NCBI RefSeq assembly: GCF_018138385.1 | Contig: NZ_JAGSIE010000025.1 | Location: forward strand, 1-59,102 | DNA: 59,102 bases | Reading direction: 5' to 3' | DNA from: Allobacillus saliphilus | GTDB lineage: Bacteria > Bacillota > Bacilli > Bacillales > Alkalibacillaceae | In this document: positions 34,563 through 44,804 of the stretch, one piece after another | Position numbering within the stretch: the first letter of the stretch is position 1 | How the letters are laid out: the number at the start of each line of letters is the position of its first letter | Program-made: the position numbers and the translations under genes | Notes under the pieces: generated by a model | Told to the model about the DNA's origin: nothing | Databases searched by the model: none | Seen by the model: the letters and a program-made list of their open reading frames with translations, nothing else

Positions 34563-36497
34563 TTAACTCTTTTCATTGACTTGATTTTTAATTTGATCGA
34601 TAAATTGGCTCAAGCCGATTGTTTCAGTATCTTTTTCACCATACTTACGAACATTCACTGCATCCTCAGACATTTCTGCGTCACCTAATACTAACGCATA
34701 TGGTACCTTCTTCGTCTGTGCTTCTCGAATTTTGTATCCGAGCTTTTCATCACGCACGTCCAGTTGGACCCGAAGTCCTTGCTCTTGCAGCTGTTCCTCA
34801 ACTTTTTTAGCGTAATCCATATGTGCTTCCAACGAAACTGGAATAATTCTAACTTGCTCTGGTGCTAACCAAACTGGGAAGGCACCTTTGTACTCTTCAA
34901 TTAAGAAAGCGACAAAGCGTTCCATTGTTGAAACAACGCCACGGTGAATGACGACAGGACGATGCTCTTTACCGTCTTTACCGATATACGTTAAATCAAA
35001 TCGTTCTGGTAAATGGAAGTCGAGCTGAACAGTTGATAGTGTTTCATCTTTTCCAAGCGCAGTCTTCACTTGAACATCTAACTTCGGGCCGTAAAATGCC
35101 GCTTCGCCTGTCGCTTCAACGAACTCAAGCTCCATTTCTTCCAATGTTTCTTTTAAAAGCGCTTCTGCTCTATTCCACATTTCATCATTATCAACGTACT
35201 TCTCTTTATCTTCAGGATCACGATACGATAAACGGAAATAATAATCATCAACACCGAAGTCTTTGTATACGTTTTGCACCAACCGAACAACACGCATAAA
35301 TTCATCTTTTAATTGATCTGGGCGGGCAAAGATATGGGCGTCATTCAATGTCATTCCTCGAACCCGCTGCAACCCAGCAAGTGCTCCTGACATTTCATGA
35401 CGGTGCATCGTACCGAGTTCTGCAATACGGACAGGTAGATCACGATAACTGTGCAAATTATTTTTATAAACCATCATATGATGTGGACAGTTCATCGGAC
35501 GAAGAACTAAATCTTCATTATCCATTTCCATCGCAGGGAACATATCTTCCTGGTAATGATCCCAGTGACCACTCGTTTTATAGAGCTCGACACTACCTAG
35601 TACTGGCGTATAGACATGGTTATAGCCTAATCGCTCTTCCAAGTCGACAATATACCGTTCAATGATGCGGCGAATCGTTGCACCATTTGGAAGCCATAAC
35701 GGAAGGCCCTGGCCAACTTTTTGGGAAACTGTAAAAATATCCAGCTCTTTGCCTAACTTCCGGTGATCCCGTTCTTTTGCTTCTTCGCGTTGTTTTAAGT
35801 ATTCATCTAATTGGCTTTTCTTCTCGAACGCTGTTCCATATACACGTTGTAGCATTTGATTTTTACTATCGCCACGCCAATAAGCACCTGAAATTGAAAG
35901 CAATTTAAACACTTTGATTTTACCTGTGTGAGGAACGTGAACACCGCGACAAAGGTCAGCAAACTCCCCTTGCTCATAAATAGTCACTGTCTCCCCTTCA
36001 GGAATGGCATTAATTAATTCTTGCTTCAGTTCATCATTTTTGAAGCGCTCTTTTGCTTCTTCTCGGCTTACTTCAACCCGGTGAACTTCAAGTGCTTCAT
36101 CGGTAATTTTTTTCATTTCTTTTTCAATTTTAGGAAGATCATCCGGAGTAATGGACTCTTCCATATCCATGTCATAGTAAAATCCATCTTCAATGACTGG
36201 ACCCACACCGAATTTCACGTCTTGACCGTAGAGACGGCGAATCGCTTGGGCCATTAAGTGTGCTGTTGAATGGCGTAATACTTCAAGCCCTTCAGGATCT
36301 CTGTACGTAATAATTTGGATCTCGCCATCATTTTCAAGTGGCTTACGAAGATCAACCATCTGTCCATTGAACTTCCCAGCGAGTGCTTGCTTCTTCAAAC
36401 CTGAGCTAATGGATGAGGCTATATCTTCTGTTGTGGAACCTTTTTCAAATTCCTTCTGATTACCATCTGGGAAAGTAATTTGAATCCTTTCTGCCAT
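34563..36497 (-). CDS. thrS: Threonine-tRNA ligase
   Basis: A 644-aa class II synthetase with TGS (1-62), the SAD editing domain with HSTAHLMAQ and the later CRGVHVP metal motif, the catalytic core ([26 protein letters not shown], then motif 2 [14 protein letters not shown] and motif 3 [19 protein letters not shown]) and a C-terminal anticodon domain. Length is normal. A Thr T-box and a sigma-A promoter precede it, so it forms one transcription unit upstream of infC. Confidence 0.97.
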   Translation of the reverse strand: MAERIQITFPDGNQKEFEKGSTTEDIASSISSGLKKQALAGKFNGQMVDLRKPLENDGEIQIITYRDPEGLEVLRHSTAHLMAQAIRRLYGQDVKFGVGPVIEDGFYYDMDMEESITPDDLPKIEKEMKKITDEALEVHRVEVSREEAKERFKNDELKQELINAIPEGETVTIYEQGEFADLCRGVHVPHTGKIKVFKLLSISGAYWRGDSKNQMLQRVYGTAFEKKSQLDEYLKQREEAKERDHRKLGKELDIFTVSQKVGQGLPLWLPNGATIRRIIERYIVDLEERLGYNHVYTPVLGSVELYKTSGHWDHYQEDMFPAMEMDNEDLVLRPMNCPHHMMVYKNNLHSYRDLPVRIAELGTMHRHEMSGALAGLQRVRGMTLNDAHIFARPDQLKDEFMRVVRLVQNVYKDFGVDDYYFRLSYRDPEDKEKYVDNDEMWNRAEALLKETLEEMELEFVEATGEAAFYGPKLDVQVKTALGKDETLSTVQLDFHLPERFDLTYIGKDGKEHRPVVIHRGVVSTMERFVAFLIEEYKGAFPVWLAPEQVRIIPVSLEAHMDYAKKVEEQLQEQGLRVQLDVRDEKLGYKIREAQTKKVPYALVLGDAEMSEDAVNVRKYGEKDTETIGLSQFIDQIKNQVNEKS

Positions 36498-36548
36498 GAA
36501 ATCATCTCCTTTTATTGAAAGTACGAACTAATGATCGAATGCTTTCCA

Positions 36549-36815
36549 TAAAAAAACACCCATCCCTAAATACATAAAAGGGACGAGTGTTTTAACCCGT
36601 GGTTCCACCCTGATTCTGTCAAGTGACAGCACTCAAGTGACATCGTAACGTTGATGTACCGTTCAATATTAATCACCGAATAGGTTTTCACATTGAATGC
36701 TCAAAGGTGGTAGATTCATTGGCATACCCGGAAAACTTACAGCCAAGGCTTTCCTCTCTGTTTGAGCTGTGTCAAATGAATCCATGTCCTTTTCAAAGCA
36801 GTTCGATCATTATTT
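36549..36815 (-). promoter_or_regulatory. T-box leader of thrS (Thr specifier ACC)
   Basis: On the minus strand the T-box sequence AGGGTGGAACCACGGG (about 36596-36611) precedes a terminator stem AACACTCGTCCCT / AGGGATGGGTGTT with TTTTTTT (36549-36593). The stem I specifier region holds ACC codons at 36706-36711, matching a Thr synthetase gene. Confidence 0.9.
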
Positions 36816-36823
36816 ATATCTGT

Positions 36824-36852
36824 ATTATATCGGTAAGATGAAGGAAAAGCAA
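36824..36852 (-). promoter_or_regulatory. Sigma-A promoter of thrS
   Basis: The minus strand has TTGCTT, 17 nt, then a perfect TATAAT. From here to the ytxC stop at 36990 I see no further feature and no clear ytxC terminator. Confidence 0.82.
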
Positions 36853-36989
36853 GAAAGAATGTACTTAGATTAAAACAGAGGAACGATTGCTCTTTCAAAA
36901 ATTGTTCTTACAGCTTTCACTTTTTAGCTTGTTTAAAAATCCTAAGCAAAAAGCTATCAACAGCACAAACCTAATGATAATCCGGTGAA

Positions 36990-37808
36990 TTACTTTTTCA
37001 CATGCAAAAACGGAAACTTTCCAAGTGAACGAATCTCCACCTTTTCCTGAAAAACATTCATAATCGCATATAAATTATGGGTTTGATTTTTTGCTGTATA
37101 GACTATAATTTTTTCCGGATTGATCAATAATAACTTTCGCAATACCTCGGCATGCTTCAACATGTCTTCCGTTTCTTGTGTAAACCGGTACTTACTTTCC
37201 AACAATACATCATTCGAAATCAACCGAGCATGTTTGTCCATTACTACCGGCTCCTGTTGATGATCTAACACAACAATTACCTTGTCATGAACATTTGCGT
37301 AAATATCCAGCTGACCTCTCAACTCATTCATCTTTTCTTGATAAATTAATTCTTGTTTCCACTCCTCGATACCAAAACCGACAAGTTCGACCCAGTTATG
37401 ATCTTGAAGGAATAGTTGCTGATACATTTTGTCGAAAGATATCAATTCATTGGATTCTTCGTACAAAAACTGAACCAACCGCTCATACAAAGAGTATTGA
37501 AATTGACTATGTACGAACTTCGGCGTAGCACTGAGTGTAACAATGTAAGGAATGATTTGATCTCGCTCTTCTTTTTCGAAATAAAATTGTTTTTCTAAAA
37601 TGAAATGTGAAATTTTTGTTCCGTAATGCTCGAGGACAAATGGATAAATGAGTTCAACGAGTTCGACTGGCGAAGCGGTGGTGTCAGATTGAACTGTGAT
37701 GGTTTGATTGGACATGGTTAGTTGATCTGTTTGGAGTTTACCGAGTAAAAAAAAGTAAAACTGTTTAGCTTCTTTCAGTTCACGAAATAAAAAAGATGTC
37801 TCTTTCAC
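36990..37808 (-). CDS. ytxC: Putative sporulation protein YtxC
   Basis: A 272-aa protein of the YtxC family, found in spore formers and placed between dnaI and thrS as in B. subtilis. It has no signal peptide or membrane helix. A central acidic helical region (FEKEERDQIIPYI, LYEESNELISFDKMY) and a C-terminal alpha/beta part (KIIVYTAKNQTHNLYAIMNVF) are seen, but no catalytic motif. The biochemical role is unknown. It lies 162 bp downstream of dnaI, with no recognisable terminator between. Confidence 0.83.
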   Translation of the reverse strand: MKETSFLFRELKEAKQFYFFLLGKLQTDQLTMSNQTITVQSDTTASPVELVELIYPFVLEHYGTKISHFILEKQFYFEKEERDQIIPYIVTLSATPKFVHSQFQYSLYERLVQFLYEESNELISFDKMYQQLFLQDHNWVELVGFGIEEWKQELIYQEKMNELRGQLDIYANVHDKVIVVLDHQQEPVVMDKHARLISNDVLLESKYRFTQETEDMLKHAEVLRKLLLINPEKIIVYTAKNQTHNLYAIMNVFQEKVEIRSLGKFPFLHVKK

Positions 37809-37970
37809 ATAGATCCCTCTTTCATTGAAAAACTAAGGCTTATGCTTGAATAGCGGTGCTACAAACAAAAGCCTAAGGTTGTCTAACTGTATTCCTGTCT
37901 TGCTGGTCTTTGCGCATTGTCTCAGGTAATACATTGTATGAAATAAGGATTAAAAAAATGTGAAAGGACA

Positions 37971-38912
37971 TTAATTTTGAAAATCTCGATAATTTTTCCC
38001 GTTCATTTCAACGGGTTCACTCACTTGGCGAATACGTTCCATGATCCGTGCACTTTTCATTTGTTCCATTTTACCTCTACCTGATTGAGATAGCATTGCT
38101 TCTAACTCATCTGGTGTATAGTTCGAAGTAAAAAATACGGGTAACCGTTCCATCATGCGGTATTGCAAGATTGCGCCTAGAATTTCATCTCTGAACCAAG
38201 GTGATAAAAACTCTGCACCAATATCATCCAATACTAGAACAGTTGCATTTTTGAATCGCTCAATTTTTTCACTAATTGTAGAGTCTGAAATAGACGATTT
38301 CATTTCGCGTACTAATTCAGGCATATAAATAAAATACGTATCAATTTTCTCTTCAGCTAAATGATTGGCGAGTGCAGCTAACATATACGTTTTACCGACA
38401 CCAAATTGCCCATATAAATAAAGGCCGCGTGAAGGTAAATTCGTTTTGCTATCATGATAAAACTTTTGCACCTTTTTGAATGCTTCCACTCGCCCATCGT
38501 CTTGAAGATGCACTTGGTCAAAAGATGCTTCATGTATCTCTCTTGGCATATGAAGACTTTTAACCATCGCACGTTGTTTCTGTTGTTGAATGGCTTTTTC
38601 TTTTCTTGGACATTCATGATAAATCAATTTAATTTTCTCATTTTCAACCAAAATTTCTGGCGCGTAACCTTGGACGACATTCACACAACCATCCAATGAA
38701 GGGCAATTTTCACAAGCCTTCGATTGATAGTCGAACTCATACAATTTAATTAATTGTTTTTCGATTTGTTCATTTGTAATCTGTGGATGCTGAGCAAGGA
38801 ACGCTTGAATCTCCGGAGATGATAAAATCTTAGATTTCATTTCATTCATCGATGCCTGATAATTCTCTTTTCCTTTTAACCACTGACTTAATGCCGTTTG
38901 GATTGGTTCCAT
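37971..38912 (-). CDS. dnaI: Primosomal protein DnaI (helicase loader)
   Basis: A 313-aa AAA+ protein that loads the replicative helicase. The N-terminal part carries a zinc site (C67, C70, C76 and H99/C101). The AAA+ domain has Walker A GQFGVGKT (168-175), Walker B TVLVLDDIGAE and a sensor FFTSNY, with the C-terminal arginine-finger region SARIMERIRQ. It follows dnaB by 37 bp, as in Bacillus, in the nrdR-dnaB-dnaI run. Confidence 0.95.
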   Translation of the reverse strand: MEPIQTALSQWLKGKENYQASMNEMKSKILSSPEIQAFLAQHPQITNEQIEKQLIKLYEFDYQSKACENCPSLDGCVNVVQGYAPEILVENEKIKLIYHECPRKEKAIQQQKQRAMVKSLHMPREIHEASFDQVHLQDDGRVEAFKKVQKFYHDSKTNLPSRGLYLYGQFGVGKTYMLAALANHLAEEKIDTYFIYMPELVREMKSSISDSTISEKIERFKNATVLVLDDIGAEFLSPWFRDEILGAILQYRMMERLPVFFTSNYTPDELEAMLSQSGRGKMEQMKSARIMERIRQVSEPVEMNGKNYRDFQN

Positions 38913-38949
38913 CCGATTTCACCCTTATTGTCTAACGTTATTCATCCAG

Positions 38950-40317
38950 CTATTTTTGAAAGCTTTTTATAAATTGTTCCAATTCTTGGCGATCTTTCTC
39001 TAACTCTTCCGCTGACTTCTCTTGCTTTACTGGTTGTTTTTTCTTCGATTCTTTTTGTTCTTTAAACCATTTTGGTAAAACTTCATTCGATTTTTTCGTT
39101 TGTGTTTGTTTTTTCTGTTGCCATTTTTGATACATATGATGTTCCCGTTTCGCTATATCCATTGCTTGCTCAGCAGTCGTAATTTTTTCACGACTCCAAT
39201 GGGCAGCAATCGTTTCTAAATAATTTTTGGCTAATTTATTTTGATTTCGTTTTAATACATAATCCACTAAGACGTTCATCACCGGTTGTTCAAGTCCATG
39301 TGTTTCCATCATTTCAGTAATCATATCGATCTCTTTCATGGAAGCTACGCCGGAACTTGATTGGTCTTCCAAAAGTTGACGATGGGTGATCGTTTCAAAG
39401 TGATGAATTAATTTATCCTTTTTTGAAAGGTTTTCGCTTTGATTGGAAGTATTCGTGCTTTTATTTTTATTAATTGGTGGCTTTTCCGTAGACTGTTCGT
39501 TTTGTCGATATAATCTTGGTGGGACCGTTCCATGTTTTTTATAATAAATATCTTTACACATCGCATGAAACTCTTTCCGGTCAAGTGTTGATGCTTCAGT
39601 CACTGCCCACATGACTGCCTTTTCAAGCTCCAAGAAATTCACATCATAGATTTTGATCATTTTCTCCATAAAGATTAAATTCGATTGAGTTAATATTGAA
39701 TCAGGTTTAAGCTGTTGCTGTGAAAGCATTTTTTTCAACCAATCTACCGGCAAACTTGATTCTTCAATTTGTTTTTCTTGTTTAACTGAATGGCCTTCCG
39801 CTTCTTCTTTAGGAGCAACAGTCGTAAACACTTCATCGAATGACGTCGTTATCTGTTGTACGGAGTCCGGCAATTGTTTTGGTTGTATTAACTTTCTTTT
39901 CAATTGATTGGCAACATCTTGTCCAACTTGATGTTCCAATAAGACAGCATACATCGAATCAGCGAAAAATCCTTTAGCGGAAAATGGCGGCTGTAATAAA
40001 TAATAAAAGGTCGTGTAGCTTAATGACTCTTTGTATGTTTTTAACAGTCCGATTGCTTCCAGTCTCTTCCTCGCTTCATAAAACTCATCCAAGTCCATGT
40101 TTAGCATCGTCATCACATAATGATGAGACGTTGATGCGTCAGCGGCTTGTTTCGCTGCTTCTTCTTTTAAAAATTGAAACAACGCAACGGCTTCTCTACC
40201 GATTAAAGGTTGATATAATAAGGTTAAAACGGAATCAGCATCCGTGAAAAACACTTCTTGTTGCATAACTTTCATACGGTCATTCGGTAATAAATGCTTC
40301 ATCCGTTCCATTGTCAT
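38950..40317 (-). CDS. dnaB: Replication initiation protein DnaB (helicase-loading co-factor)
   Basis: A 455-aa Bacillus-type DnaB, not the E. coli helicase. It has an N-terminal winged-helix region (LTLLYQPLIGREAVALFQFLKEE), two DDBH-like domains (MEKMIKIYDVNFLELEKAVMWA; MITEMMETHGLEQPVMNVLVDYVL) and a low-complexity C-terminal tail rich in Lys and Gln. It brings DnaI and helicase to membrane-bound origins and to PriA/DnaD complexes. An ATG at 40317 follows GGAGG by 9 nt, 18 bp after nrdR. Confidence 0.94.
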   Translation of the reverse strand: MTMERMKHLLPNDRMKVMQQEVFFTDADSVLTLLYQPLIGREAVALFQFLKEEAAKQAADASTSHHYVMTMLNMDLDEFYEARKRLEAIGLLKTYKESLSYTTFYYLLQPPFSAKGFFADSMYAVLLEHQVGQDVANQLKRKLIQPKQLPDSVQQITTSFDEVFTTVAPKEEAEGHSVKQEKQIEESSLPVDWLKKMLSQQQLKPDSILTQSNLIFMEKMIKIYDVNFLELEKAVMWAVTEASTLDRKEFHAMCKDIYYKKHGTVPPRLYRQNEQSTEKPPINKNKSTNTSNQSENLSKKDKLIHHFETITHRQLLEDQSSSGVASMKEIDMITEMMETHGLEQPVMNVLVDYVLKRNQNKLAKNYLETIAAHWSREKITTAEQAMDIAKREHHMYQKWQQKKQTQTKKSNEVLPKWFKEQKESKKKQPVKQEKSAEELEKDRQELEQFIKSFQK

Positions 40318-40335
40318 TTTATATAACCTCCAAAC

Positions 40336-40800
40336 CTACTCTTTCTTCGTTCGGTGTATCATCTCATTCAGTTCATTCATAAAAACGTTAATATCCTTAA
40401 ATTGGCGATATACAGAAGCAAAACGAACATAAGCAACTTCATCAACATCCGCTAATCGTTCCATAATCATTTCACCAATATCATTACTCATAACTTCCGA
40501 ATTTCCTTGATTGCGTAATTCTCGTTCAACATCGAAAGCAATCTTTTCGACTTGATCGACAGACACCGGTCTTTTCTCACAAGATTTCAATAAACCTCTT
40601 TTGAGCTTCTCACGAGAAAACTCTTCTCTCATACCCTCTTTTTTTACAACAATTAACGGAATCTCCTCAACGCGTTCGAATGTAGTAAAACGATAGTTAC
40701 ATTCATCGCATTCTCTTCTCCGACGAATTGTTTTACCTTCATCAATCGGTCGGGAGTCCAGTACGCGTGTGCTTTTATAATCACAATTTGGGCATTTCAT
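40336..40800 (-). CDS. nrdR: Transcriptional repressor NrdR
   Basis: A 154-aa regulator of ribonucleotide reductase genes. The N-terminal zinc ribbon has C3, C6, C31 and C34 ([33 protein letters not shown]) and is followed by an ATP-cone domain ([23 protein letters not shown]). I start at the ATG at 40800, 7-8 nt after GGGGTGG, and not upstream. A TATAAT lies about 35-40 nt before the start, with a weak -35. It leads the dnaB-dnaI operon. Confidence 0.95.
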   Translation of the reverse strand: MKCPNCDYKSTRVLDSRPIDEGKTIRRRRECDECNYRFTTFERVEEIPLIVVKKEGMREEFSREKLKRGLLKSCEKRPVSVDQVEKIAFDVERELRNQGNSEVMSNDIGEMIMERLADVDEVAYVRFASVYRQFKDINVFMNELNEMIHRTKKE

Positions 40801-40849
40801 CGATAGCCACCCCAATTTATTCTTCTACTATTATTCTTCTTATTATAAC

Positions 40850-41148
40850 AAATCACTTTGCTAAAGTTTAGTGTTGTTTTTTAACACTTGACTAGTTGCA
40901 GAACTCCAGCAATCCATAAATCTATCGACTCTTCTTTCTACCTACTTATCCCATAGGATTGACATGGTGTCAAATTTGGAAAAGTTACTTATCATGCGGT
41001 CATTAAATGAATAAATGATTTATATATACCGAATCGAATAGAATTAAGAAGATTTTCGATTTTTCTCCTTAGATGCAAGTGGTGTTTTCTTTTCAGCTCG
41101 GACGTAGCGAACTAGCGTGTAATTTGGTATCGACTTCGGTTAAGGAGC
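40850..41148. other. Gene-free region between nrdR and array F
   Basis: I see no ORF with a ribosome site, no RNA gene and no strong hairpin. In B. subtilis speD lies between nrdR and gapB; no trace of a speD reading frame is left here. Confidence 0.5.
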
Positions 41149-41149
41149 T

Positions 41150-41302
41150 TTCTAATCAGGGGTAACAGGCAGAAATTATGCTCTATCATCGATTAGAAGC
41201 GCTCTAATCAACGGTAGCATTCAAATATTAGGCTCTACCATTGATTAGAAGTGCTCTAATCAACGGTAACGGGCAAAAATTAGGCTCTATCATCGATTAG
41301 AA
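41150..41302. repeat. 52-bp tandem repeat array F with dyads
   Basis: Three units at an exact 52-bp step: CTAATCA at 41152, 41204 and 41256, and GATTAGAAG at 41191, 41243 and 41295. Each unit holds an inverted repeat, for example CTAATCAACGGTA (41204-41216) with TACCATTGATTAG (41236-41248) across 19 nt. It lies just downstream of the gapB terminator. Confidence 0.9.
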
Positions 41303-41311
41303 GCTCTATAA

Positions 41312-41353
41312 AAGAAAAAACCCGAACGATTTACGTTTAAATCGTTCGGGTTT
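41312..41353 (-). terminator. gapB intrinsic terminator
   Basis: A perfect stem AACCCGAACGATTTA/TAAATCGTTCGGGTT is followed by TTTTTTC on the minus strand. Confidence 0.92.
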
Positions 41354-41402
41354 CCTATTTTGCTATTAGCAAATGTTTAATCTACTTATTTAATTTTGTT
41401 AA

Positions 41403-42458
41403 TTAAATATCAACATTTTCTTTTGTTCTAGTGTCAAGTGAATTCAAAGGCATTTCGTCAGCAATGTATTTAACAAGATCTACTACCCGGCAGGAGTATC
41501 CCCACTCATTATCATACCAAGCAAGTACTTTCACTTTTCTGTCTTCCATCACAATTGTTGAAAGTCCATCTACAATCGAAGAATGAGCATCAGTCATATA
41601 ATCCATCGAAACTAACGGTTCTTTATTAATAGAGAGGATCCCTTTCATTGAACCTTCCATTGCGTCATAAAATGCTTGATTCACTTGTTCAACTGTAACA
41701 TCTTGTTTGACGTCTACAACCAAGTCTACAAGGGAAACGTTTGGTGTTGGAACGCGAAGTGCCATTCCGTGCAATTTCCCTTGAAGTGTCGGCATCACTT
41801 CTCCAAGTGCTTTCGCTGCACCAGTTGAAGTAGGGATAATTGACTGAGTCGCACCACGTGCACGTCGTAGGTCTTTATGCGGGTTATCTAAGTTTTTTTG
41901 ATCATTTGTGAAAGCGTGAACAGTTGTCATTAAACCATTCTCAATTCCAAATCGATCTTCCAAGATCTTCGCGACAGGTGCCAAACAATTCGTTGTACAA
42001 GAAGCATTCGAAATAACATGATCTGTTTCAGGTTGGTAATCGCCTTCGTTAACTCCCATGACAATTGTTCGATCAACTCCACCTTTACCAGGTGCTGTCA
42101 AAACTACTTTCTTAGCACCTGCATCGATATGGGGCTGTGCTTTTTCTTTTGAGTTAAACTTCCCAGTCGCTTCAATAACTACATCAATACCTAAATCTTT
42201 CCAAGGTAACTCCGCAGGATTACGATTGGAAACTGTTCTAATCAATTGGCCATCTATTACTAATTTATCATCTTCAACACTTACTTCACCATCATATTTT
42301 CCGTGATTTGAATCATACTTGATTAAATGAGCTAGTGTCTCAACAGGATAACTCGCATTTATTGCCACTACTTCTAATTGATCTTCTTTCATTGCACGGC
42401 GAAAAACCATGCGGCCAATCCGGCCAAAACCATTGATTGCAATACGTGTTGTTGTCAT
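41403..42458 (-). CDS. gapB: Gluconeogenic glyceraldehyde-3-phosphate dehydrogenase GapB
   Basis: A 351-aa GAPDH. The NAD-binding start is RIAINGFGRIGRM, and the catalytic Cys154 lies in SNASCTTNCLAP. The cofactor loop reads INASYP (33-38) where glycolytic GapA has Asp, as in B. subtilis GapB, which prefers NADP and works in gluconeogenesis. I start at the ATG at 42458, 6-7 nt after TTAGGAGG, and drop 21 upstream residues. A CcpN-like site overlaps its -10. The usual neighbour speD is missing. Confidence 0.94.
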   Translation of the reverse strand: MTTTRIAINGFGRIGRMVFRRAMKEDQLEVVAINASYPVETLAHLIKYDSNHGKYDGEVSVEDDKLVIDGQLIRTVSNRNPAELPWKDLGIDVVIEATGKFNSKEKAQPHIDAGAKKVVLTAPGKGGVDRTIVMGVNEGDYQPETDHVISNASCTTNCLAPVAKILEDRFGIENGLMTTVHAFTNDQKNLDNPHKDLRRARGATQSIIPTSTGAAKALGEVMPTLQGKLHGMALRVPTPNVSLVDLVVDVKQDVTVEQVNQAFYDAMEGSMKGILSINKEPLVSMDYMTDAHSSIVDGLSTIVMEDRKVKVLAWYDNEWGYSCRVVDLVKYIADEMPLNSLDTRTKENVDI

Positions 42459-42511
42459 ATTACATCCTCCTAAGGCATAAACGTTATACATATTTTGAAA
42501 ATCCCACAAAT

Positions 42512-42522
42512 AGTATAACACA
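42512..42522 (-). promoter_or_regulatory. Putative CcpN operator at the gapB -10
   Basis: TGTGTTATACT on the minus strand fits the CcpN consensus recalled for B. subtilis gapB and pckA (TRTGHYATAYW). It contains the presumed -10 TATACT. The -35 is weak. Confidence 0.55.
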
Positions 42523-42568
42523 TTTGTGTCGAAAAGGAAGATGGATTTTAAATTGTTTTAAGAAAATG

Positions 42569-43183
42569 TTAGTTTTTGAGTAAATTGGGCACGTTCCAAT
42601 TCGTTAAAATGTCCCTAAGTTGCTGCTTACTTTCATCAACTGTGCCACTATTATTAATGATTGCATCGGCTTGGTTTTTCTTCTTTTCAATGGATATTTG
42701 TGCATCTATGCGGGATTTTGCTTCTTCCCTCGTACTTCCATCCCTATCCATCAACCGCTCCAATTGTAACTCCTCCGGGATATAGACGACGAGCGTACGA
42801 TCGACATAATCAAAGAGCTTGCTTTCAAACAATAAAGGAATGTCCATGACGACTAATGGTACATCCTGTTTAATCAATTTATCTCGTTGTGTAAGCATTT
42901 CTTTCCGAATTTCCGGATGAATAATTTGGTTTAATTCTGTACGTTTTTGTTCATCATTGAACACGATATTCCCTAATCGCTTCCGATCAAGTGTGCCGTC
43001 TGTTCCAATGACTTCATCTCCGAAATGCGCCTTGATCTTTTCAAAAGCGGGCTCACCCGGCTCAACTACATCTCTTGCAATTGCATCAGCATCAATCACT
43101 GGGATTTCTGCAACTTTGAACATATTGGATATTGTTGATTTGCCTGTTGCAATGCTACCTGTAAGTCCAACCACTAGTGTCAT
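42569..43183 (-). CDS. coaE: Dephospho-CoA kinase
   Basis: A 204-aa P-loop kinase that makes the last step of coenzyme A synthesis. The P-loop is GLTGSIATGKST (6-17), followed by the CoaE pattern IDADAIARDVVEPGEPAF and the LID region RLMDRDGSTREEAKSRIDAQ. I use the ATG at 43183 (MTLVVG), 6 nt after AGGG; the longer frame overlaps ytaF. It lies 8 bp downstream of ytaF in the polA-mutM-ytaF-coaE order known from Bacillus. Confidence 0.93.
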   Translation of the reverse strand: MTLVVGLTGSIATGKSTISNMFKVAEIPVIDADAIARDVVEPGEPAFEKIKAHFGDEVIGTDGTLDRKRLGNIVFNDEQKRTELNQIIHPEIRKEMLTQRDKLIKQDVPLVVMDIPLLFESKLFDYVDRTLVVYIPEELQLERLMDRDGSTREEAKSRIDAQISIEKKKNQADAIINNSGTVDESKQQLRDILTNWNVPNLLKN

Positions 43184-43191
43184 CATAATCC

Positions 43192-43809
43192 CTACCCTAT
43201 AAAATATAAAATACCTATTCCGATTAAAATGATTCCTGGAACCCATGCAAATAAATGTGTTGCATGAAATTGTTTGAACCATTTACCTGTCCATGCACCG
43301 ACATGTAAAAATAAGCTTGAAAAGATTCCTACTAAAAGGCCGAGCAGATAAAACGGTAACTCGGTAAATGTAGTCCCAATACCTGTCGCGAAGGAATCAA
43401 GTGATAATGCTAACGCAACAACAAACACTTCGACTCCTCGGATGGAACCAGAACGATCGATATCCGCTTCTTGCGGCTCTTTTAATACTCGCCATAGATC
43501 AACGATTGTCCATGGTGGTTCAACGGATTTCAATTTTTCCTTTTGTTCAGTTGCCCATTGGTAGAGCACCCAAAGACCAATAGTGATAAAAATTATTCCA
43601 CCAATGGATTCAGACGAAAATGGAAGCACATATAACAAGTAACTTCCTAGCCAATTTCCGATAATGAAGCAACTACCAGTAATTAAGCCAATCAGCCAAA
43701 CAAAACGAAAACGTAGCTGAATAGAACGTAATTGAAAGGTGAAACCGAAGAAGAAACTATCGAAGCTTACGGCAAAACTTAGTAATATCATGATGAAATA
43801 CGGGCTCAT
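43192..43809 (-). CDS. ytaF: Sporulation membrane protein YtaF (MntP-like)
   Basis: A 205-aa protein with about six hydrophobic helices. It has the duplicated Asp-Ser motif of the MntP/YtaF superfamily: AVSFDSFFFGFTF near residue 15 and ALSLDSFATGIGTTF near residue 145, suggestive of cation movement. In B. subtilis ytaF is linked to sporulation. It sits between mutM and coaE. A GC-rich hairpin at 43877-43902 in the upstream gap lacks a T-run. Confidence 0.87.
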   Translation of the reverse strand: MSPYFIMILLSFAVSFDSFFFGFTFQLRSIQLRFRFVWLIGLITGSCFIIGNWLGSYLLYVLPFSSESIGGIIFITIGLWVLYQWATEQKEKLKSVEPPWTIVDLWRVLKEPQEADIDRSGSIRGVEVFVVALALSLDSFATGIGTTFTELPFYLLGLLVGIFSSLFLHVGAWTGKWFKQFHATHLFAWVPGIILIGIGILYFIG

Positions 43810-43916
43810 GTAAAAGTAGCTCCTTCCATAAGCGGTCTACCTATCTTATGAAAAGAGCTTTATTCATGTGAGTTGCTCATTTATCGGGTCGCTAATTGAC
43901 CCGGAATTAAAACTAT

Positions 43917-44747
43917 TTATGGAGTTGGTTGGCAGACTGGGCAAAAATGCGTCCCACGTCCACCAACTTTTATTTTTTCAATATCAGTGCCACATACTTT
44001 ACAGGCTTCCCCTTCTTTACCGTAAACAGCAATCTGAAGTTGAAACATGCCTATTTCACCAAGTGAATTTAAATAAGAACGAATAGATGAACCACCTACT
44101 TTGATGGCATCATCCAATACCTTTATAATCATTTCATGCAATTTTTCACACTCTTGCATAGTTAGTGTATTGGCAATCCGCTCTGGATGAATATTACTCC
44201 AAAACAATGCTTCATCAACGTAAATATTCCCTAATCCTGTGACGATTGATTGATCGAGTAAAGCTGGTTTTATTTTACGTGTTGTTTTTAGTAATTTAGC
44301 ATGCAAATATTCAGACGAGAACCCATCGTCAAATGGCTCGAATCCGAGTTTGTTTAACGGTGCAGTCGTTAGCTCTGTTCCATTTGGCTTCAAGTGCATC
44401 GTGCCGAATTTACGAACATCACGGTACCGAAGTTCTTTCCCATTCGATAATGAAAAAATAATATGTGTATGGGCATCTTTAGGTTCATTTGCTTCATGAA
44501 TGCCATATTTTCCTTCCATTCTTAAATGGGAAACAAGTGTGTAGTCTTTTAAGCGAAATAATAAAAACTTCCCCAGTCGATCGATCTGCTGAAAGGCTTG
44601 TCCAATAAGTAAATGCCTGAATGCCTCTGTATCTTCAGGTTGTTTGACAATTCCCGCATAACGAATTTCGACGTCTATGATCGTCGTCCCACTAATTAAC
44701 GGCTCCAGCGTACGACGAACGGTTTCCACCTCTGGTAATTCAGGCAA
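43917..44747 (-). CDS. mutM: Formamidopyrimidine-DNA glycosylase
   Basis: A 276-aa bifunctional glycosylase/AP lyase that removes 8-oxoguanine. After removal of Met1 the sequence starts PELPEVETVRR, giving the nucleophile Pro2 and Glu3. The lysine in RLGKFLLF, the H2TH motif (LDQSIVTGLGNIYVDEALF) and the C-terminal zinc finger (CKVCG, FCPVCQ) are present. Length is normal. It follows polA by 57 bp. Confidence 0.96.
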   Translation of the reverse strand: MPELPEVETVRRTLEPLISGTTIIDVEIRYAGIVKQPEDTEAFRHLLIGQAFQQIDRLGKFLLFRLKDYTLVSHLRMEGKYGIHEANEPKDAHTHIIFSLSNGKELRYRDVRKFGTMHLKPNGTELTTAPLNKLGFEPFDDGFSSEYLHAKLLKTTRKIKPALLDQSIVTGLGNIYVDEALFWSNIHPERIANTLTMQECEKLHEMIIKVLDDAIKVGGSSIRSYLNSLGEIGMFQLQIAVYGKEGEACKVCGTDIEKIKVGGRGTHFCPVCQPTP

Positions 44748-44804
44748 TTGTTATACTTCCTCTCTTCCACGATCTCTTTTAACTTATTTTTTTAAACGTT
44801 TAAC

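Noticed and set aside
43877-43902. GC-rich hairpin CGGGTC/GACCCG after mutM
   Set aside because: There is no T-run on either strand, so it is not called as a terminator.
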